DNA of 64,000 nucleotides, taken from assembly GCA_965112735.1 (NCBI GenBank), contig OZ218955.1, forward strand, positions 2,232,001-2,296,000, given 5' to 3'. Origin of the DNA: Phaeosaccion multiseriatum. Its lineage: Eukaryota; Ochrophyta, other classes. The notes under the pieces were generated by a model, which saw only the letters and a program-made list of their open reading frames with translations, did not search any database and was not told the origin of the DNA. The position numbers were made by a program, and so were the translations under genes. How positions within the stretch are numbered: the stretch's first letter is position 1; the number at the start of each line of letters is the position of its first letter. Shown here one piece after another: positions 49,105-61,430 of the stretch.

Positions 49105-51789
49105 TTACTGCGGTGCTACTGCAACCTCGTTTACTGCAGCTTCGCTTACTGTAGCGTCTCCGCCTGGCGCGCAAGTTCTTGTCTCTGTGAAAGGTGTAAG
49201 TTCTGGCAAGTGCCTCATGCCGTCAATGTTGTCCGACGACAACGACCTCCTCCTCCTCGCCTTTTCTCTCAGCCTTTCGTACGTTGCCGACACGGTATCG
49301 TCGGCGTCATCCATCGCCTTGGGAGGGGCATCTTCCACAGGTAGCCCAGCCGGAGCAGCGGCCGCAACAGCAGCAGCAGCAGCCAGTGCAGCAGGCTCTT
49401 GCGTCCCACCTGTTGTGGCAAACACGTTTCCGGAACCTCTCCCTACCGTCTGCGACCTTGCTATCATGGCCAAGGCCGCCGCGGACACTCCCGACCCGTC
49501 TAGCCCCATCCTACTTTCCCTCCTCATCGAACTGTAACCTGCTCCAAGCGGGCCGCTCCCATTCGCGAGCGGGTGAACGATGCTGGTGCGCCGCTTGCTC
49601 CAGTACTCCTCGTCACCGTGCCTCACCACAGGCACATTGGCGATGGCTTCCAAGTTGCTGTAGGGCCTGCACGTGCGTGGCGGGACCCACCTGTCAATCA
49701 GAGCGCCCATAAGCTTGCCCGTCGCCTTGACCTGCTTCACGGCCAGGTTTGTCCCATGCCTCAGTGCGGCATCCAAGTCAGGCGACCATGGCCTGCCGCT
49801 GCCATCTCCAGCAGTAGGAGCAGAAGCAACAGCAGTAGCAGCCTCCTCCTCCTCGGGTTTGGGCTTGTCTACAGGGAGAGGGACGAGCGTCCTCCCGACC
49901 ACCAAACCGGTGTGGGCCTTGTCCAGATGCAGCAGCGCAATGCCTAGCCGGCAGCACGCCAAGTCTAGAGCTCGCTCGATGTGCTCCGTTTCTCCTCTCT
50001 TCAGCAGCTCCTGTTGGGCCACGCGGAGGCACTCCACAATCACCTGCACAGTGCGAATCTCTCCGACGGGTAGGTCGTTGAGAGCCTGCGCGGAGGAGCC
50101 GCGAGGAAGAAGGGGGGGGGGTTGAAACTCTCGGATAAACAAGAGGGGTGGGGGTAGGGGGGGCGATCGCCTCCTTCTCTATACGCACCCTCACGTCTTG
50201 CGCCGAGAGCGCCGACCCCAGCTCTCCTTCCGCCCCGTTGAGCTCGGGCAGCGCGTGGGTCAGATATTCCATCTTCAGCACCGGTTCACTGAGCTGGCCC
50301 AGCCAGTCCACGAGCAGCTGCGCAGGGAGGCGAATGTCCACCCTCTCTGGTGCGCTTTTGCAGCTCTCGAGGAGAAGATCCCAGGGTTTCCACTCCACCG
50401 CATTGGCAGAGAACTTGAGCCCTTGGAGCATATGCTCGTGCATCATGCCCCAAGCCTGTGTGTGTGGCGGGGGGCGGGGCGGGGGGGCGGGGCGGGGGGG
50501 CGGGGGGGGGAGGGGGAGGACGAGAGGCGGTGTCAATTCTCTCAGCTCGCCGCCACTCACTGGGTGCACCATCAGTCTCTCACCTTTTCAGAATCCGCGG
50601 AACTACTTGCGCACTCTGCCACCCCCACTATGGCAGCGAGTGTGTCATGCGGGCGGTGCTTTGCCACGCTGCTGAGCATCTCTGTCGCTAGCTGCACCGG
50701 CTTGGGTACCCATCTCAGTCGGTCGGACTCTTGTCCTCTCAGTAGAAAGGCTTGCTGCCGCAAGAACTGGCCCAGACTGGTGCGTGCACTTTCTGTCATG
50801 TGAAACGCCACCCGGACGTCCCGCACAAAGTCTGCAAACTCGTGCACAATGGCAACCTGTACATTTCCAGAGGAAGGGGGTGGGGGAAATCGTAAGCCTG
50901 TCTTGAAGTTTGCTGCGGGGAGAAGGAGCTCAAGAGCAGCAAGACGCTACCTGCGCTGATGTCTGCACGCTCCCCGGCCGCTTCTCCCTGACCAAGGCAA
51001 TGGCCTTGTCTGCGCTGATCATCTCTGTGAACACCAGAATACTGCAAATCACCAAGCCCGTCCGTCCGTATCCTGCGTGGCAATGCACCGCAATCTTGCC
51101 TCCCCCGTCCAGCACGCTGCTGCCCACTCGCACAATGTCCATCAGCAGAGACAGCGAAGGAGTGGTCATGTCCTCCCACGCAAAATTGAAGTGGGAAATT
51201 CCCTGGGCCATGAGATCTTCAGGCAAGTACGGAAAGCCGCTGGACTCCTCCAGTCCATCGCCACAGTGCGGGTGCTCCCCAGGCTCCGTCAGGTTGATGA
51301 CGGCCGTGATGCCGGCCTCGGTCCATTGCCGCAGCAGCTGGTACGCGCCGATCAGCCGCGTGCTGGGCCTCTGCATGCCCAAGATTGTGGGCGTTATCCA
51401 GTTGCTATGCAGGCCATTGAAGGCCGACCCTTTATACCGCAACGCACATTGCTCTGAGCACCGAAGACAGAACCGGCCCCCACAAAATCTGCATTTCACC
51501 TGGCGGGAAAAGAGTGTTACACGAGCTCAGCTACCGGCTAGACAACGCAATTACACTTGATACATGCCCCTACCTTGTACTTGTGCTCCCACGGCCGCCT
51601 GTGCGTCCCCTTCTTCTCCCCTGCCCCCGCCCCCGCCGCAAGGGAAGCCCCAGCATCCCCGGCAGTAGCGGTCACAGGCAGCTCCTGCTCGCCGCACCCC
51701 TCTTCCTCCCGCTCCTCCTCCTCTTGTGGTCCTGCGGCTCCTCCTCCATCCTGCTCCTCCTGCTGCTGCTGCTCATCCTGCTGCACCAT
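49105..51789 (-). CDS. PTPDC1-like dual-specificity phosphatase with N-terminal zinc motif
   Basis: Five exons (51789-51574, 51499-50951, 50856-50584, 50455-50189, 50085-49105) give 761 residues. The catalytic domain has VINLTEPGEHPHCG, the substrate-side segment GISHFNFAWEDMTTPSL and the P-loop HCHAGYGRTG with Cys about 212. RRPGS-type downstream residues (REKRPGSVQTSAQ) resemble the PTPDC1/CDC14 branch. In animals PTPDC1 affects cilium length and centrosomes. Just before the domain, KCRFCGGRFCLRC is a C-x2-C-x4-C-x2-C zinc-binding motif; I do not recall it in animal PTPDC1. The N-terminal 70 residues are Gln/Glu/Ala rich. The C-terminal 400 residues are helical then disordered (polyalanine, serine-arginine rich). 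Head-to-head with the SRPBCC gene (190 bp between starts). Confidence 0.85.
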
Positions 51790-51979
51790 GGGGGAGGAGC
51801 GTGAATTTCGATCGAATTTCGGGCAATTTCCGTAACAGCTTTTTGCTTACGACAAGGCCATTGCCTTATCCCTTCTTTCCTCTCCTTCCCCTTACTTCTT
51901 TCTCCTTGCCGTCTCGCAGGAGGACGCGTGCCCTACCGCCGCCCTCTGATTCTCAGACAGCTCTGCCGCAGCTGCTGCG

Positions 51980-53696
51980 ATGGTGAAATGCGGAAGAATT
52001 GTCTCGCTAGTGTGCGTTTTCTTGTGCCTGGGGAGGCAGTTGCAGTTCGGTGATGCCAAGAAGGCGGCCGCTGCCAAAGGGCCTCACCAGCATCAGGGGC
52101 TCGTCAAGGTGAGCCATACAAACAAGTGTGGAGATTCGACAGGCATGGCGAAGGAGGCGTGCAAAGGCAGGGTGTGGCCGATGGTCGTCACGCACATCAA
52201 TTCCCCTCTCATGGAGGAGGCCCTTCCTGTTGTTGTTGTCATTGCATCGCCCAGCCTTACGCCTCAGGGAACCCTGACATACATCTCACGAGTAAGCAAC
52301 GCAGCACCCTGGACGGGGGAGACCTGGTGAGTGTACCGGAGGCTAGTCCTGCATTGGGATGATTGCAGTATGGAACGCGATCTAATTTTCTACCTCGATC
52401 ACGTGCGTCTCGTGCCTCGTCCCGCCCGCCTTGACTCACAGGTTCAGGACCGCCTGGACGTAGACGCGGGTGGGGGGCGAGCTTTGGCGGTGCATGACGT
52501 GCACTCGCCGCCGGAGTACGTGTGGGACCGCATCCTAGACTTTCCCTCCTACCCCAAAATGGTGCCCAAGGTGTCCGACTGCTACAACTACTATACAGAC
52601 AATCTCCAGAATGTGAGTCTCCCCCTTTTCTTCACATTAGATACGAATACGGAAGGGGGGCCGACGCTTTGTCTGCCGCATTCAATGTTTGCCGTCTCTT
52701 CAGAACACCAACATCATCAAGACCCGCTTGAAGCTCAACGTGTTTGGCATCAAGTTCGACAACTACATTTATCACACACACTACCCGGACGAGAGTAGTA
52801 TGACGTGGACCCTGGACTATGACCGGAAAAGTACATTAGGTAGGTGCTGAGGAGACGTGCTCCTGGTGTTCAAACAGATGGGCCCTTCTGACCACCCCAC
52901 TCCGCCCCTCCGTGCCCCGTTTCGCAGATGACTCCGTGGGCATGTGGTATGTAGAGAAGCATCCGTCAGTAGACAAGTAAGTCCTCCGTTGCTGCCTCAC
53001 TGCCTCCACAGAACAAGAATGACTGACTGGTGCTTTGTGTGCGCAGGCCCGACTGGAGTCGTGTGTACTACTCCTGCGCCTTGCGAGTGCCTTCGTGGGT
53101 GCCGGGCCTGGTCATCAACTACCTGAACAAAAAGGTACGTTGCTGAGGAGGGAGGGAGGGAGAGGCACTCACAAAGCAAGGTGTGAGTGAGCTCAGTGCC
53201 CGGCGCGTGCTATTTCCTGCTGCTGCTGTTACAGGCTATTAAGGAGGCCACCACCTGGGTGAAGCGCGAGAGCGAAGGCCAGTACAGCAGCGACTTGTCC
53301 AAGGGGCGCCCTCTGCTGGGTGCTGTCAAAAAGGAAGAGAAGGTGAGGCGGCGGTTGTGCTTCGTACGTGCAGGTTTTCTGGTTTTCCTTGCTCATCGCC
53401 TTCCCTTTCTTCGCTGTGTGCCCGTATGCCCTGGTCAGCCTCTTCAGGGTCTTTTCGGGGCTGATGGAGGGGGGCCTCGATGGGGCAGGTTTGGCAAGAA
53501 GCAGCCCGAGCAAGCGCCACCACCTCCCATTATTGTTGTGGAGGAAGAGGAAGAAGAGGAAGAGCCGAGGTACTCGGTGCTGGACGCCATGAGGAAGGCC
53601 ACTGTCACATCGGGCTGCTGCTACGGGGCGTGGCGGTTGGCGGGCATGATAGGGTCCCGGCTCGGCGGCAAAGCAGATGAACCAGAGCAGGCGTAA
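51980..53696 (+). CDS. START/SRPBCC (COQ10-like) protein with signal peptide
   Basis: Model exons 51980-52108, 52268-52291, 52442-52612, 52704-52839, 52928-52976, 53047-53134, 53235-53342 and 53439-53696 give 320 residues. The start encodes a signal peptide or anchor (IVSLVCVFLCLGRQLQF). The core is a polyketide cyclase/COQ10-like SRPBCC domain: VHDVHSPPEYVWDRILDFPS, YPKMVPKV, LKLNVFGIKFDNYIYHTHYP, MTWTLDYDRKS and VGMWYVEKH. Exon 2 is a 24-nt microexon (GTLTYISR), chosen because it has clean splice sites, keeps phase and precedes the domain naturally. The last exon is ambiguous. An earlier acceptor before 53374 reads a transmembrane helix (FWFSLLIAFPFFAVCPYAL) but ends at 53592. The acceptor before 53439 reads an acidic tail (PRYSVLDAMRKATV). 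Ligand unknown. Confidence 0.72.
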
Positions 53697-54202
53697 ACTA
53701 TCCCATAGAGCTTCCTTCCATTCTTCTCTCCATATAGAGCTATAATTATAGATATTATAGAAGTTTTTATACAAAGTCTTATGCTTGGCCCTCATGTGAA
53801 AGGGAGGCCTTCACTGGATACTCTAGCTTCACCACGCACCTGCCCCGGGCAGTCCCGGGTCGTTGCAGCAGCCCCCAAACGCGTGGCGTCAGGTTGACCA
53901 CCTGTCTGAGAGCCAACTCGGCCACAGTTCCCATTTCCATTGGCTCTCCAAAAGATGTGAGTACCAAGAAATGAGCGAGCACACTGCGAAGGCAAAAAAC
54001 ACGCGGCTTGTCGAAGTGGGTGAGCTGCACATGATAGCGGCTAACTCCTGGTACGAGCATCCCTCCTGTTCTGTCAGCTGAACGCTTCATCATCTTCGAT
54101 GATAGGAGGGGCGCGCTCATCAGTTTCCGCCCATCGCGCGGTCCAAGGGGCTCGTTGACCACCAGGCCTCCCCCTTTCTCATCCCTCGAGGAGCCTCTTT
54201 CG
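53697..54202. other. convergent intergenic region with an uncertain minus-strand frame
   Basis: About 500 bp between the SRPBCC and C1D stops. A minus-strand frame of 171 residues (53779-54294, ATG within the C1D coding region in another frame) crosses it. Its sequence looks fairly protein-like (VAELALRQVVNLTPRVWGLL) but matches nothing I know and would need alternative splicing of C1D. I leave it uncalled. Confidence 0.35.
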
Positions 54203-54631
54203 CTATGGTCCTGCCGTGTCTGACGTTCCTGTGAGAGCCTTCTCATAGACCGGATCTCCTGCCAAAGCCCTGGCAATAAACCTATTGCTGGCATTCTGGT
54301 CTAACCTCAAGCTCGGCCCGCCCACGGTGCCCCCGCTGCCGGACGATGCCCCGGCAGCAGCCTTCTCCACCTGCTTCAAGCGGGCCACGTACCCACGAAT
54401 GCGCTCCAAATCAGCCTTGACAGGGTGCCCCTTAGGATCCACCCCCTGCGCACGAAGCAGCATGTAATACAGGCACGCTAGGCTGTAGACTAGCGTGACC
54501 CTTAGCTTGGCCACCTCGAGGGGAGTCAGGAGCCCCGCCGTCTCATCCTTGCTGATGCAGTTCAGCGGCTGCAGGCGATTGCGAATGTGGCCAAGCGCGC
54601 GCCGGAAGTTGTCCAGCGACTCGGTGTCCAT
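54203..54631 (-). CDS. C1D: C1D/Rrp47-type exosome cofactor
   Basis: A single coding exon of 142 residues. It is a Sas10/Utp3/C1D-family helical protein: SLDNFRRALGHIRNRLQPL, TPLEVAKLRVTLVYSLACLY, the family hallmark HPVKADLERIRGYVARLKQV and the C-terminal LDQNASNRFIARAL. C1D (yeast Rrp47/Lrp1) partners the nuclear exosome RNase Rrp6 in rRNA and snoRNA maturation. Length matches the family (about 140). The ATG at 54631 lies 10 nt after a plausible splice acceptor, so a 5' UTR intron is likely. Divergent from the coiled-coil gene, 174 bp between starts. Confidence 0.88.
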   Translation of the reverse strand: MDTESLDNFRRALGHIRNRLQPLNCISKDETAGLLTPLEVAKLRVTLVYSLACLYYMLLRAQGVDPKGHPVKADLERIRGYVARLKQVEKAAAGASSGSGGTVGGPSLRLDQNASNRFIARALAGDPVYEKALTGTSDTAGP

Positions 54632-54805
54632 GGAGAAGATACTGGGGGGGGGCGGGGGGAAATTTATTGACTTACTGTAATACGGGAGGATTTTTTTTCC
54701 TGTGGACAGTCGAATTCGCAGTCGCCATTTGTTCGAACGGTTGGATATTCCTCTCATCGGGCCGGGCTCCCTCTCCCCTTGACTCACCCCTATTCCGGTG
54801 CTACA

Positions 54806-55840
54806 ATGGTGCAGGGCTTTGTTGACTTTGAGTACGATGCGGAGGAGTACGTGGAAGGGCCTCTTCCCCCTCCACCGCCTCTTGAGCCCCAATCGCTGAA
54901 GATTGTCAAGGGGCGTACACGGAGGAAATCGTCTTCACGGCGAGCGAAAAAAAGTCAAGACCTGAGCCTTCTTCCGGTAGAAGAGGATGAACTAGCAGCT
55001 TGGGACCGCCTCAAGGCTGTGGAGATCCCCCGAGCAGAGGAGGAGAGCTCTCGTCGTCTAATCCGGAGGCACTCTGAGTGCCTAGGTGAGTGCTGGGCAG
55101 GGGAGAAGGCAGAGGAGAGGCAATTGAGGGGGGGACTGAGACTCTTTTCCCTTGCTGTAAAGGTGTCAAAATGAAGTCCACCAGGGTGGATGAGGGTATG
55201 CAAACCGATGGCTCCTACACTGCTCACATCACCGCTCTCCAACTCAACGAAATCCTGGCAAGGTGCGTAAGAGGGGGAGAAGCTGTGTGTGATGTAGCAG
55301 ATAAATATATGGTGGGCACTTTTTTTAAACAAAAGAGAACGCGCCCCAAACAGAGGACGGAGGGAGCTGGAGCAGTGTGCGGAGGAGCAAAGGCAGCAGC
55401 TGGAAGAAGGCGCCGCAGGTCGGCTGGCGCTCAAGGAGGACATGAGGAGGGCCCGGAGGCTCCTGAACGAGGTTGGTACCATATGTCTACATGCAGGCTT
55501 CCCTCTTGTGCGTCCCACAACGTGAGCTTCACATCAGCCTCGTACTTGCTCGCCCCCGGCCCAACAGATTGAGCGCAGTACGCGAGCGTCTCTGGCTTTA
55601 CACCGCGAGAGCGTGGAAGAACTGGCGAAGCTTGCTGCTCCTGATGCCCGTAGGCCGTGCTGCTGTGGCAGCAGCGCCGACCCTCTGCAAGAGAAAGGTG
55701 CAGGGACGGGTGTGACCCTTCTCGCCGGGCCCCGCCTGACGCGAGTGGGCACAGGCCGAATGAGCTTCACAACGGTGGAGAAGGGAAACTCGGGCCGGAC
55801 GCCGGAGGGGTGCGGCAAGGCTCCAAGTGCGTGGCGGTGA
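54806..55840 (+). CDS. hypothetical coiled-coil protein
   Basis: Four exons (54806-55085, 55163-55262, 55336-55471, 55568-55840) keep one frame and give 262 residues. I do not recognise the family. The N-terminus is acidic and proline-rich (EYVEGPLPPPPPLEPQ), followed by a basic patch (RTRRKSSSRRAKKSQ) that could be a nuclear localisation signal. Exon 3 encodes a strongly charged heptad-like helix (RRELEQCAEEQRQQLEEG, then LALKEDMRRARRLLNE), and exon 4 continues it briefly (SLALHRESVEELAKL) before a Gly/Arg-rich tail. This suggests a short dimeric coiled coil. The last 70 residues are less convincing and another splice pattern is possible. Confidence 0.6.
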
Positions 55841-56000
55841 TGATAGAAGTATTGACCATGTACATCGTTCTATATTTATAGTTTTGGTGAAAGGCACTCT
55901 CTGTTAATCTAAGTGGCTCGGCCGAACTTTACTATCACTCGTGCCCAGTCCAACAACGGCTCCGAGCAGGCCAGAGCCCGACCTGCGTTACGTGAAGGGC

Positions 56001-56066
56001 ACAAAGGGTACAAGGGATGAGTTCTTTTTCAACACAAAGGGTACAAGGGATGAGTTCTTTTTCAAC
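56001..56066. repeat. two perfect 33-bp tandem copies
   Basis: The 33-bp unit beginning acaaagggtacaagggatga occurs at 56001-56033 and again, identical and adjacent, at 56034-56066. It lies between the convergent coiled-coil and channel genes. Confidence 0.93.
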
Positions 56067-56108
56067 ACGCACGATACATGCGCGAGGCTAGAATGAGCAA
56101 GGGTTCTC

Positions 56109-59100
56109 TTACTTGTTCTTTAGGCTGAGTACGTCTCGGGCCTCGGCCAGATCCGCGTCTTGGTCAAAGATAGCCAGTTTCAACGCAGTCCGCAGTTTCA
56201 ATGCCAGCTCGGGCTGCACGTCCACCTGCAGAGGGAGGGAGAGGGGGGAGGGAAGGGGCACGAGAGAGGCACGCTTGCGGTTCAACTTCATTACATTCTC
56301 CCTACCGGAAAGCCCCGCCGAAGGAGGAAGCTGTTGGGTCGGTAAAGCCCCTCACGACCCTGCCAGCCCGAACAGGCTCCAACAAGACTCGGCTTGCTTC
56401 GGACATGGACGCGGGCACGTACCATGTTCATGATGCCCGTCTCGTGCAGCACCAACATTCCGCAATCGGAAAAGGCCCGAACGCCCGTCCCCGTGGTGCC
56501 GTGGTTGATGAACACCCCATGGCCGAAGAAGCGGCCTTGCTCGATGACCTGCACCACTGTGTACTCGTTGGCCACCCCTCCGACGGGCTTGACGGCCTCT
56601 GCAATGCCCGAAACCAGGTGAAAGATGCCATCGCTCCCCTCTTCCGGCGAGTAGATGAAGTTGCCTACGTAAATGGACAATGAGAGAGATTAGAAGAAGG
56701 GAGGTTCTCCCCTCGTCCCTGTCGCCCTTTACTTCTCCTCTCAGCCCTTAGCCCGACCTTTCCCTCTCGTGACGCACCTGCAATGCAAAAGTACGGCACC
56801 ATCATGCGCACGACATACGCAATGAGGTTGTCGTCCTGCTTCTTGAAGAGCTCTATCTTGCCAATCACGTCCCGGTAGCCTTGCAGCGTGGCCTCTAGGC
56901 GGAGGTATGGCGGCATGAGGGAGAGAATCTTCTCCTCGTCAAAGGCGCTGCGCCGGCTCATGAAATACTCCACGTGCTTCTTGACGGCTTGCCGCAGCTT
57001 GATCTGGACCTTCTTCTCCTCGAGGTAGTTGGTGACCTATACATATATACGTACATAGCAAAGGCGGGCGGGGATCGTGAGTGATGAGAAACAACAACCC
57101 CCCTACTCTGTATTGCTACGCTTCTTACCGCTAATAGCTTCTCCGTCTCCAGCGCCTGGCTGCCGTTGGAGTTGCTCGCCAAGCTACTGACGCTGCCGAC
57201 AATGTACCCAAACACCGTCGCTCCAATCACCATAATGACGGTGGCGTACAATCTCTCGGGGTCCCTCTGCGGTTGGATATCTCCGTAGCCGACAGTGGTC
57301 ATGGTCGTAAACGCCCAGTATGTGGAAGCAATGTACCGCTTCTGTATCTCGCTTTCTGTTATGTTCAGCGCCCCCCACCACGTGTCCAAATACGTGTCAT
57401 CTCCTGCCCCCATGGTCTCGACGCTCACCATGCTCCAAAAGCAACCTGCAACAGTGAAGGATAGTGTCGGCGTTACTCGTGCCCGGACGCGACATGGACA
57501 AGGCTTACTCACACCCCCACACCATGTGCTTACCGAAAAGATGGCCCAAGAAGGCGAGAGTGAGGAGAAGCTTTAGCCCCCGAAAGACCGCCGCGTTGAA
57601 CTCTAGCAGCTCCTCTGTCATTTGGTTCTCGTTGGCGAGCTTAAAGAGCCGCATGATTCGCAGGAGCCGCATCAGCCGCAGGACGCGAACAAGCTTGAGA
57701 CTGCGCAGCACCCCAGAGCCCCCCGGGGCCGCCAGCTCCATGATCCGGTCCAGTGGGAAGGTCGACATGAAGTCGAGCGCGAACCAGCCAGCGATGTAGT
57801 TCTTGGCGATCATCCGAGGGACCGTCACATAGAGATTGCTGTCGTTGAGGTATGCTGTCCGGAAGGTGAGCGCAATGTCCACGAAGAAGCACACATCAAT
57901 CACCTGCGGGGGGGAGAAGGATGGTAGGTTAGACACAAAAAAGGGTTCCTCCACGTGAGTGCCAGTGTTGTGGACCAGGAGAGCAACGTACCCAGTCCAT
58001 AACGAGCCAGCTGCCCCTCGCGGGGTAGTCAAAGCCTATCCGAAAGGGGATGATGATGACGGTGCTGATGATGCACGCGCCAATGAGCACATCCCAGTAG
58101 ATTTTGCTCTGCATGGTGGGTAGCACAATGAAGCGCCGCAGCACATCGTCCGCAGTCTCCATGGCCTCCACCAGGGTCGTGCTCTTGTCTGCACCACCCT
58201 TCTTGCTCATATTGTTGTCGCTCTTGCCAGTGGAGTAGGCCTAAGGCAGAGGAGGGTCATGAGATGGGAGAGATGGATCATCAGAGGGCGCTGCTGCTTC
58301 CCCAGTCTCGCCCCAACGGACTTGGACCTCTGCACACCTACCTTTCCGCGCAAGAAGTGCCTCCTTGGGGACAGAGCCACAAGTCTGTCCATCACGCCTT
58401 TGGGCGACGCCACTGTGTACCGCGCGCCCGGCGACCGAGGCTCCTCATTGGAGCCGGCGCCACCAGCGGGAGCAATGAAGATCCTCGTGTGCTTCCACGG
58501 GAACAACCTCGCTGCAGAGAGGGAAGGAGGAAGGAGCCATCAGTCAATCAATGAGCGGCCGGGCAATCAAAGATGGGGAAGGTCAAGGACTTCCGCACCT
58601 CGCAACGCTCTCCACCAGCCTCTGCTCCAAAGGCTGCTGTGCGCTGACGACGACGAGGACTTCTGGGGCCTGTCGCGGAAGTCGCCGGACTTGCTGTTGT
58701 TGTCTGCGTCCGAGGAGTGCCCCCCCTCGCGCGACTCATCGTTCGTCGACAGCGATTTGTCTCTTTTGCGGATCTTGAGAGTGCGCGACAGCTTGGTTTC
58801 CCCGCTAGTCGACGCCCTGTTGTTGGGTGGAGGGGAGTCGTTTCGTTGGCGAAACAAGCTGCAGGTCAGAGGCAATATTCGCTGCTCTCTCCCTGCCCCC
58901 CTATCGACCACTTGCCTTTCTCTCGAGTCGAGCACTTCCTCCAGGTTCACCCCTCCAGTGAGCTCCCAGTCCACGAGGATCCTCTCCTTGGTGACCATGT
59001 CGTTGATGACGCGCTGGGGTCCCGCCAGGCACTCGTCCAGCAGCTCCTCCTGCCTTGACACCCTCGTGATGATGCAGTGCTCTGCGGTTTGGTAGTCCGC

Positions 59101-61430
59101 CATGATGTGCAGCACGTCGTTGGAGTTGAGCCACATGAGCTCGCTGGACACCGTCGCGCGGTAGTAGAACTGCATCGACCGGCAGTGTACGAGGCTGCTC
59201 AGCTCAAAGTCGCTGCCGTCGCTGTGCATGGCGACCAGCACATTCTGCCCGTTTTCCCGCATCAAGGCCTCCACCTGTAGTTGGACGATGCATCACAACG
59301 ACGGTCGAGCAAAAGCAACAAAACGAAAGTGTCACACTCCCTGCTCTCTCCCATCGGAAGGAAACCCGAGGCTGACTCTTTGCGATACGCACCTTCCCGC
59401 GGAGCACAAAGTAGCACTCTTCCAGCGTGTCCCCCGTCTTCCCCAGGAACTGCTGATGGTCCAGATGCATGGGCTTGAGCCGGTAGATCACCTGTACAAG
59501 AGCGTGATTGTTTCCAGGAGGTAAGCAAGGAAGTGAGTCTACGAATCGAGTGATCACACATACTCCACGCTCTACTCACTCACCTCTGCGATGACGAGCA
59601 CGTCGAGGTTGTCGAGGAAGCGCAGGGACTTGATGATGTCCTTGTGCGTGTCGTACGCGAGCTTCACGCGCAGGGCGTGCGGCAGGTCTCGGAGTAGGGG
59701 CACTTCTTTAAACACGCTCATCCGCCCGTAGTAATAGTTGAAGTGCTTACGAATGCGCCGCTGGAGGCCGCTTGTCAGCCTGCGCTCGCGCATGTACTCT
59801 CGAATCTCGTCCATCTTCGCGGCCTTGGCGGTGGCCTGCGGAGGGAGCAATCTGTTAGCGCAAAGGGTTCACTCTCTCCAGGGTAGAACACAACTCTGAC
59901 TGACCTGTGGATTCATCGTCTCTACAATAACAGTGACCATGGCGATGATGAAACCAAACGCCGTCGCCCCAATAACTTCTGTTACCAGGGCGTACAGCCT
60001 TTCAGCGTCCGTATCTGCGGAAATCTCCCCGTAGCCCACGGACATGAGCGTGGCAATGGTCCAGTAAAAGGACGCCAGATACTTGGAATAGAGGAACTCC
60101 CCCCCGCAATCCTCCCACTCGTTGTCAGCGCTGGTAGGTTGGAGTAGGTCAAGAGGTCAAGAGAGTTAGCTCCCTCCGCGCGAAACCTGCAGCCCCACAC
60201 CTCCCCCCCCCTTCTCGTCAGGCATTCAGTCAGTCACCCGTCATGCTTACCCGTCCGGGGAGCACTCGTCCACCAAGAACCACATGCAGCTGATGAGATG
60301 ACTTGCAAAGAGAATCTTCCCCAGTAGCTGCACCAGTCGAATGATGGCGGGGTTCACGTACTGCCGAAAGTCAATGTTGGCAAGCTTCCGGCCGAGTCTC
60401 AAGATTCTCATGAACTTGAGCAGCCGAAAAAGCCTTAATACTTTGATCATCTTGAGGCTCCGGACATTGCCTCCCCCCGACACGCCGAGAAGGGTTGGTA
60501 CGATACGGTCGAAAGGTACGGTGGCCAGAAAGTCGGGCACAAACCACGACTGTAGGTAGGAGAGCGCAATGCGATCTCGGGCTACCACAAGCTTGTCCTC
60601 CTCGTAAAAGGCCGTGACAAAGCAGAGAATCATGTCTACTCCAAAAATGCAGTCCACAAGAGTGTCGAAAATCAGTGCAGATCCCTGGCTGTCCTGCTCA
60701 TAGGCTATTCGCCATGGAATAATGACCACACTGGGTGAAGAGAGGGAAGGGGGCAGGAGGGGGAAGGCAGACGTCGTTAAGGGGACGGACGCCCCACCCG
60801 CCCACCCCTTCATTCATCCACTTCTCACCTGTAAATGATGAAGACACCAACAAAGAGGTCCCACCACACTTTCATGTGGTGCCTCGGCAAGATGACGAAC
60901 TTCGACCTCCTTCGTTGCCTCTGTTTGGCCGCTTGCACCTGTTTGGTACATACAAGATGAGGGCGGCGTTGATTGAATAGGTTCTTAGAAGCAAACGCAC
61001 ACAAAGCCAAGAGAAGCCTCTTCTATGTCGCTTTACCTTTGCCTTGAGCATGCTAGTCGACTTCATGTTTGCAGCGAGGGTGGCAACGTTTGGCCCCTTG
61101 TCGGGGGGGGGCGGGGCTGCAAAGACACTGCTAATGGCACGGCTGGCCTTGTCTTTGGCCTTGCGATCGGCCTCTGCTAGTCTCCTACCAAGGCCGGCCT
61201 TGGTGTCTCTCCAAAAAGAGTCCAAGTTCACTGAAAGAAACAAGGGGTGCGGGTGATCAGCGAGGGGAGCGGCACAGCGAGCCTTGCTCTTACTCACCCG
61301 TTTGCTCTACCGCATCAGTAATGTTTGCCCCATCTTGGGCTTCTACGATGCTAAAGTCAGTTCCTTCCACACCAGTGGCAGCCGCGCCTCTGTTCCCTTC
61401 GCAACCCACAAGAAAGCTTGTCCGCAGCAT
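56109..61430 (-). CDS. tandem two-repeat CNBD-type potassium channel
   Basis: Fifteen exons (61430-61298, 61230-61037, 60938-60829, 60730-60251, 60130-59905, 59835-59584, 59491-59393, 59274-58599, 58511-58342, 58240-57992, 57903-57534, 57445-57129, 57036-56778, 56664-56423, 56225-56109) join without a phase break into 1,297 residues. There are two complete six-helix units of the EAG/HCN/CNG superfamily. Unit 1 (about 130-600): voltage-sensor S4 RSLKMIKVLRLFRLLKFMRI, filter SVGYGE at about 338-340, C-linker HFNYYY, cyclic-nucleotide-binding-like fold. A linker of about 120 residues is Ser/Arg-rich. Unit 2 (about 790-1297): S4 RSLKLVRVLRLMRLLRIMRL, filter TVGYGD at about 1039-1041, C-linker and second CNBD-like fold. 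Both phosphate-binding cassettes are degenerate (DFELSSL; FFGHGVF instead of FGE), so cyclic-nucleotide binding is doubtful. Two such chains could form one four-unit pore. Confidence 0.87.
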
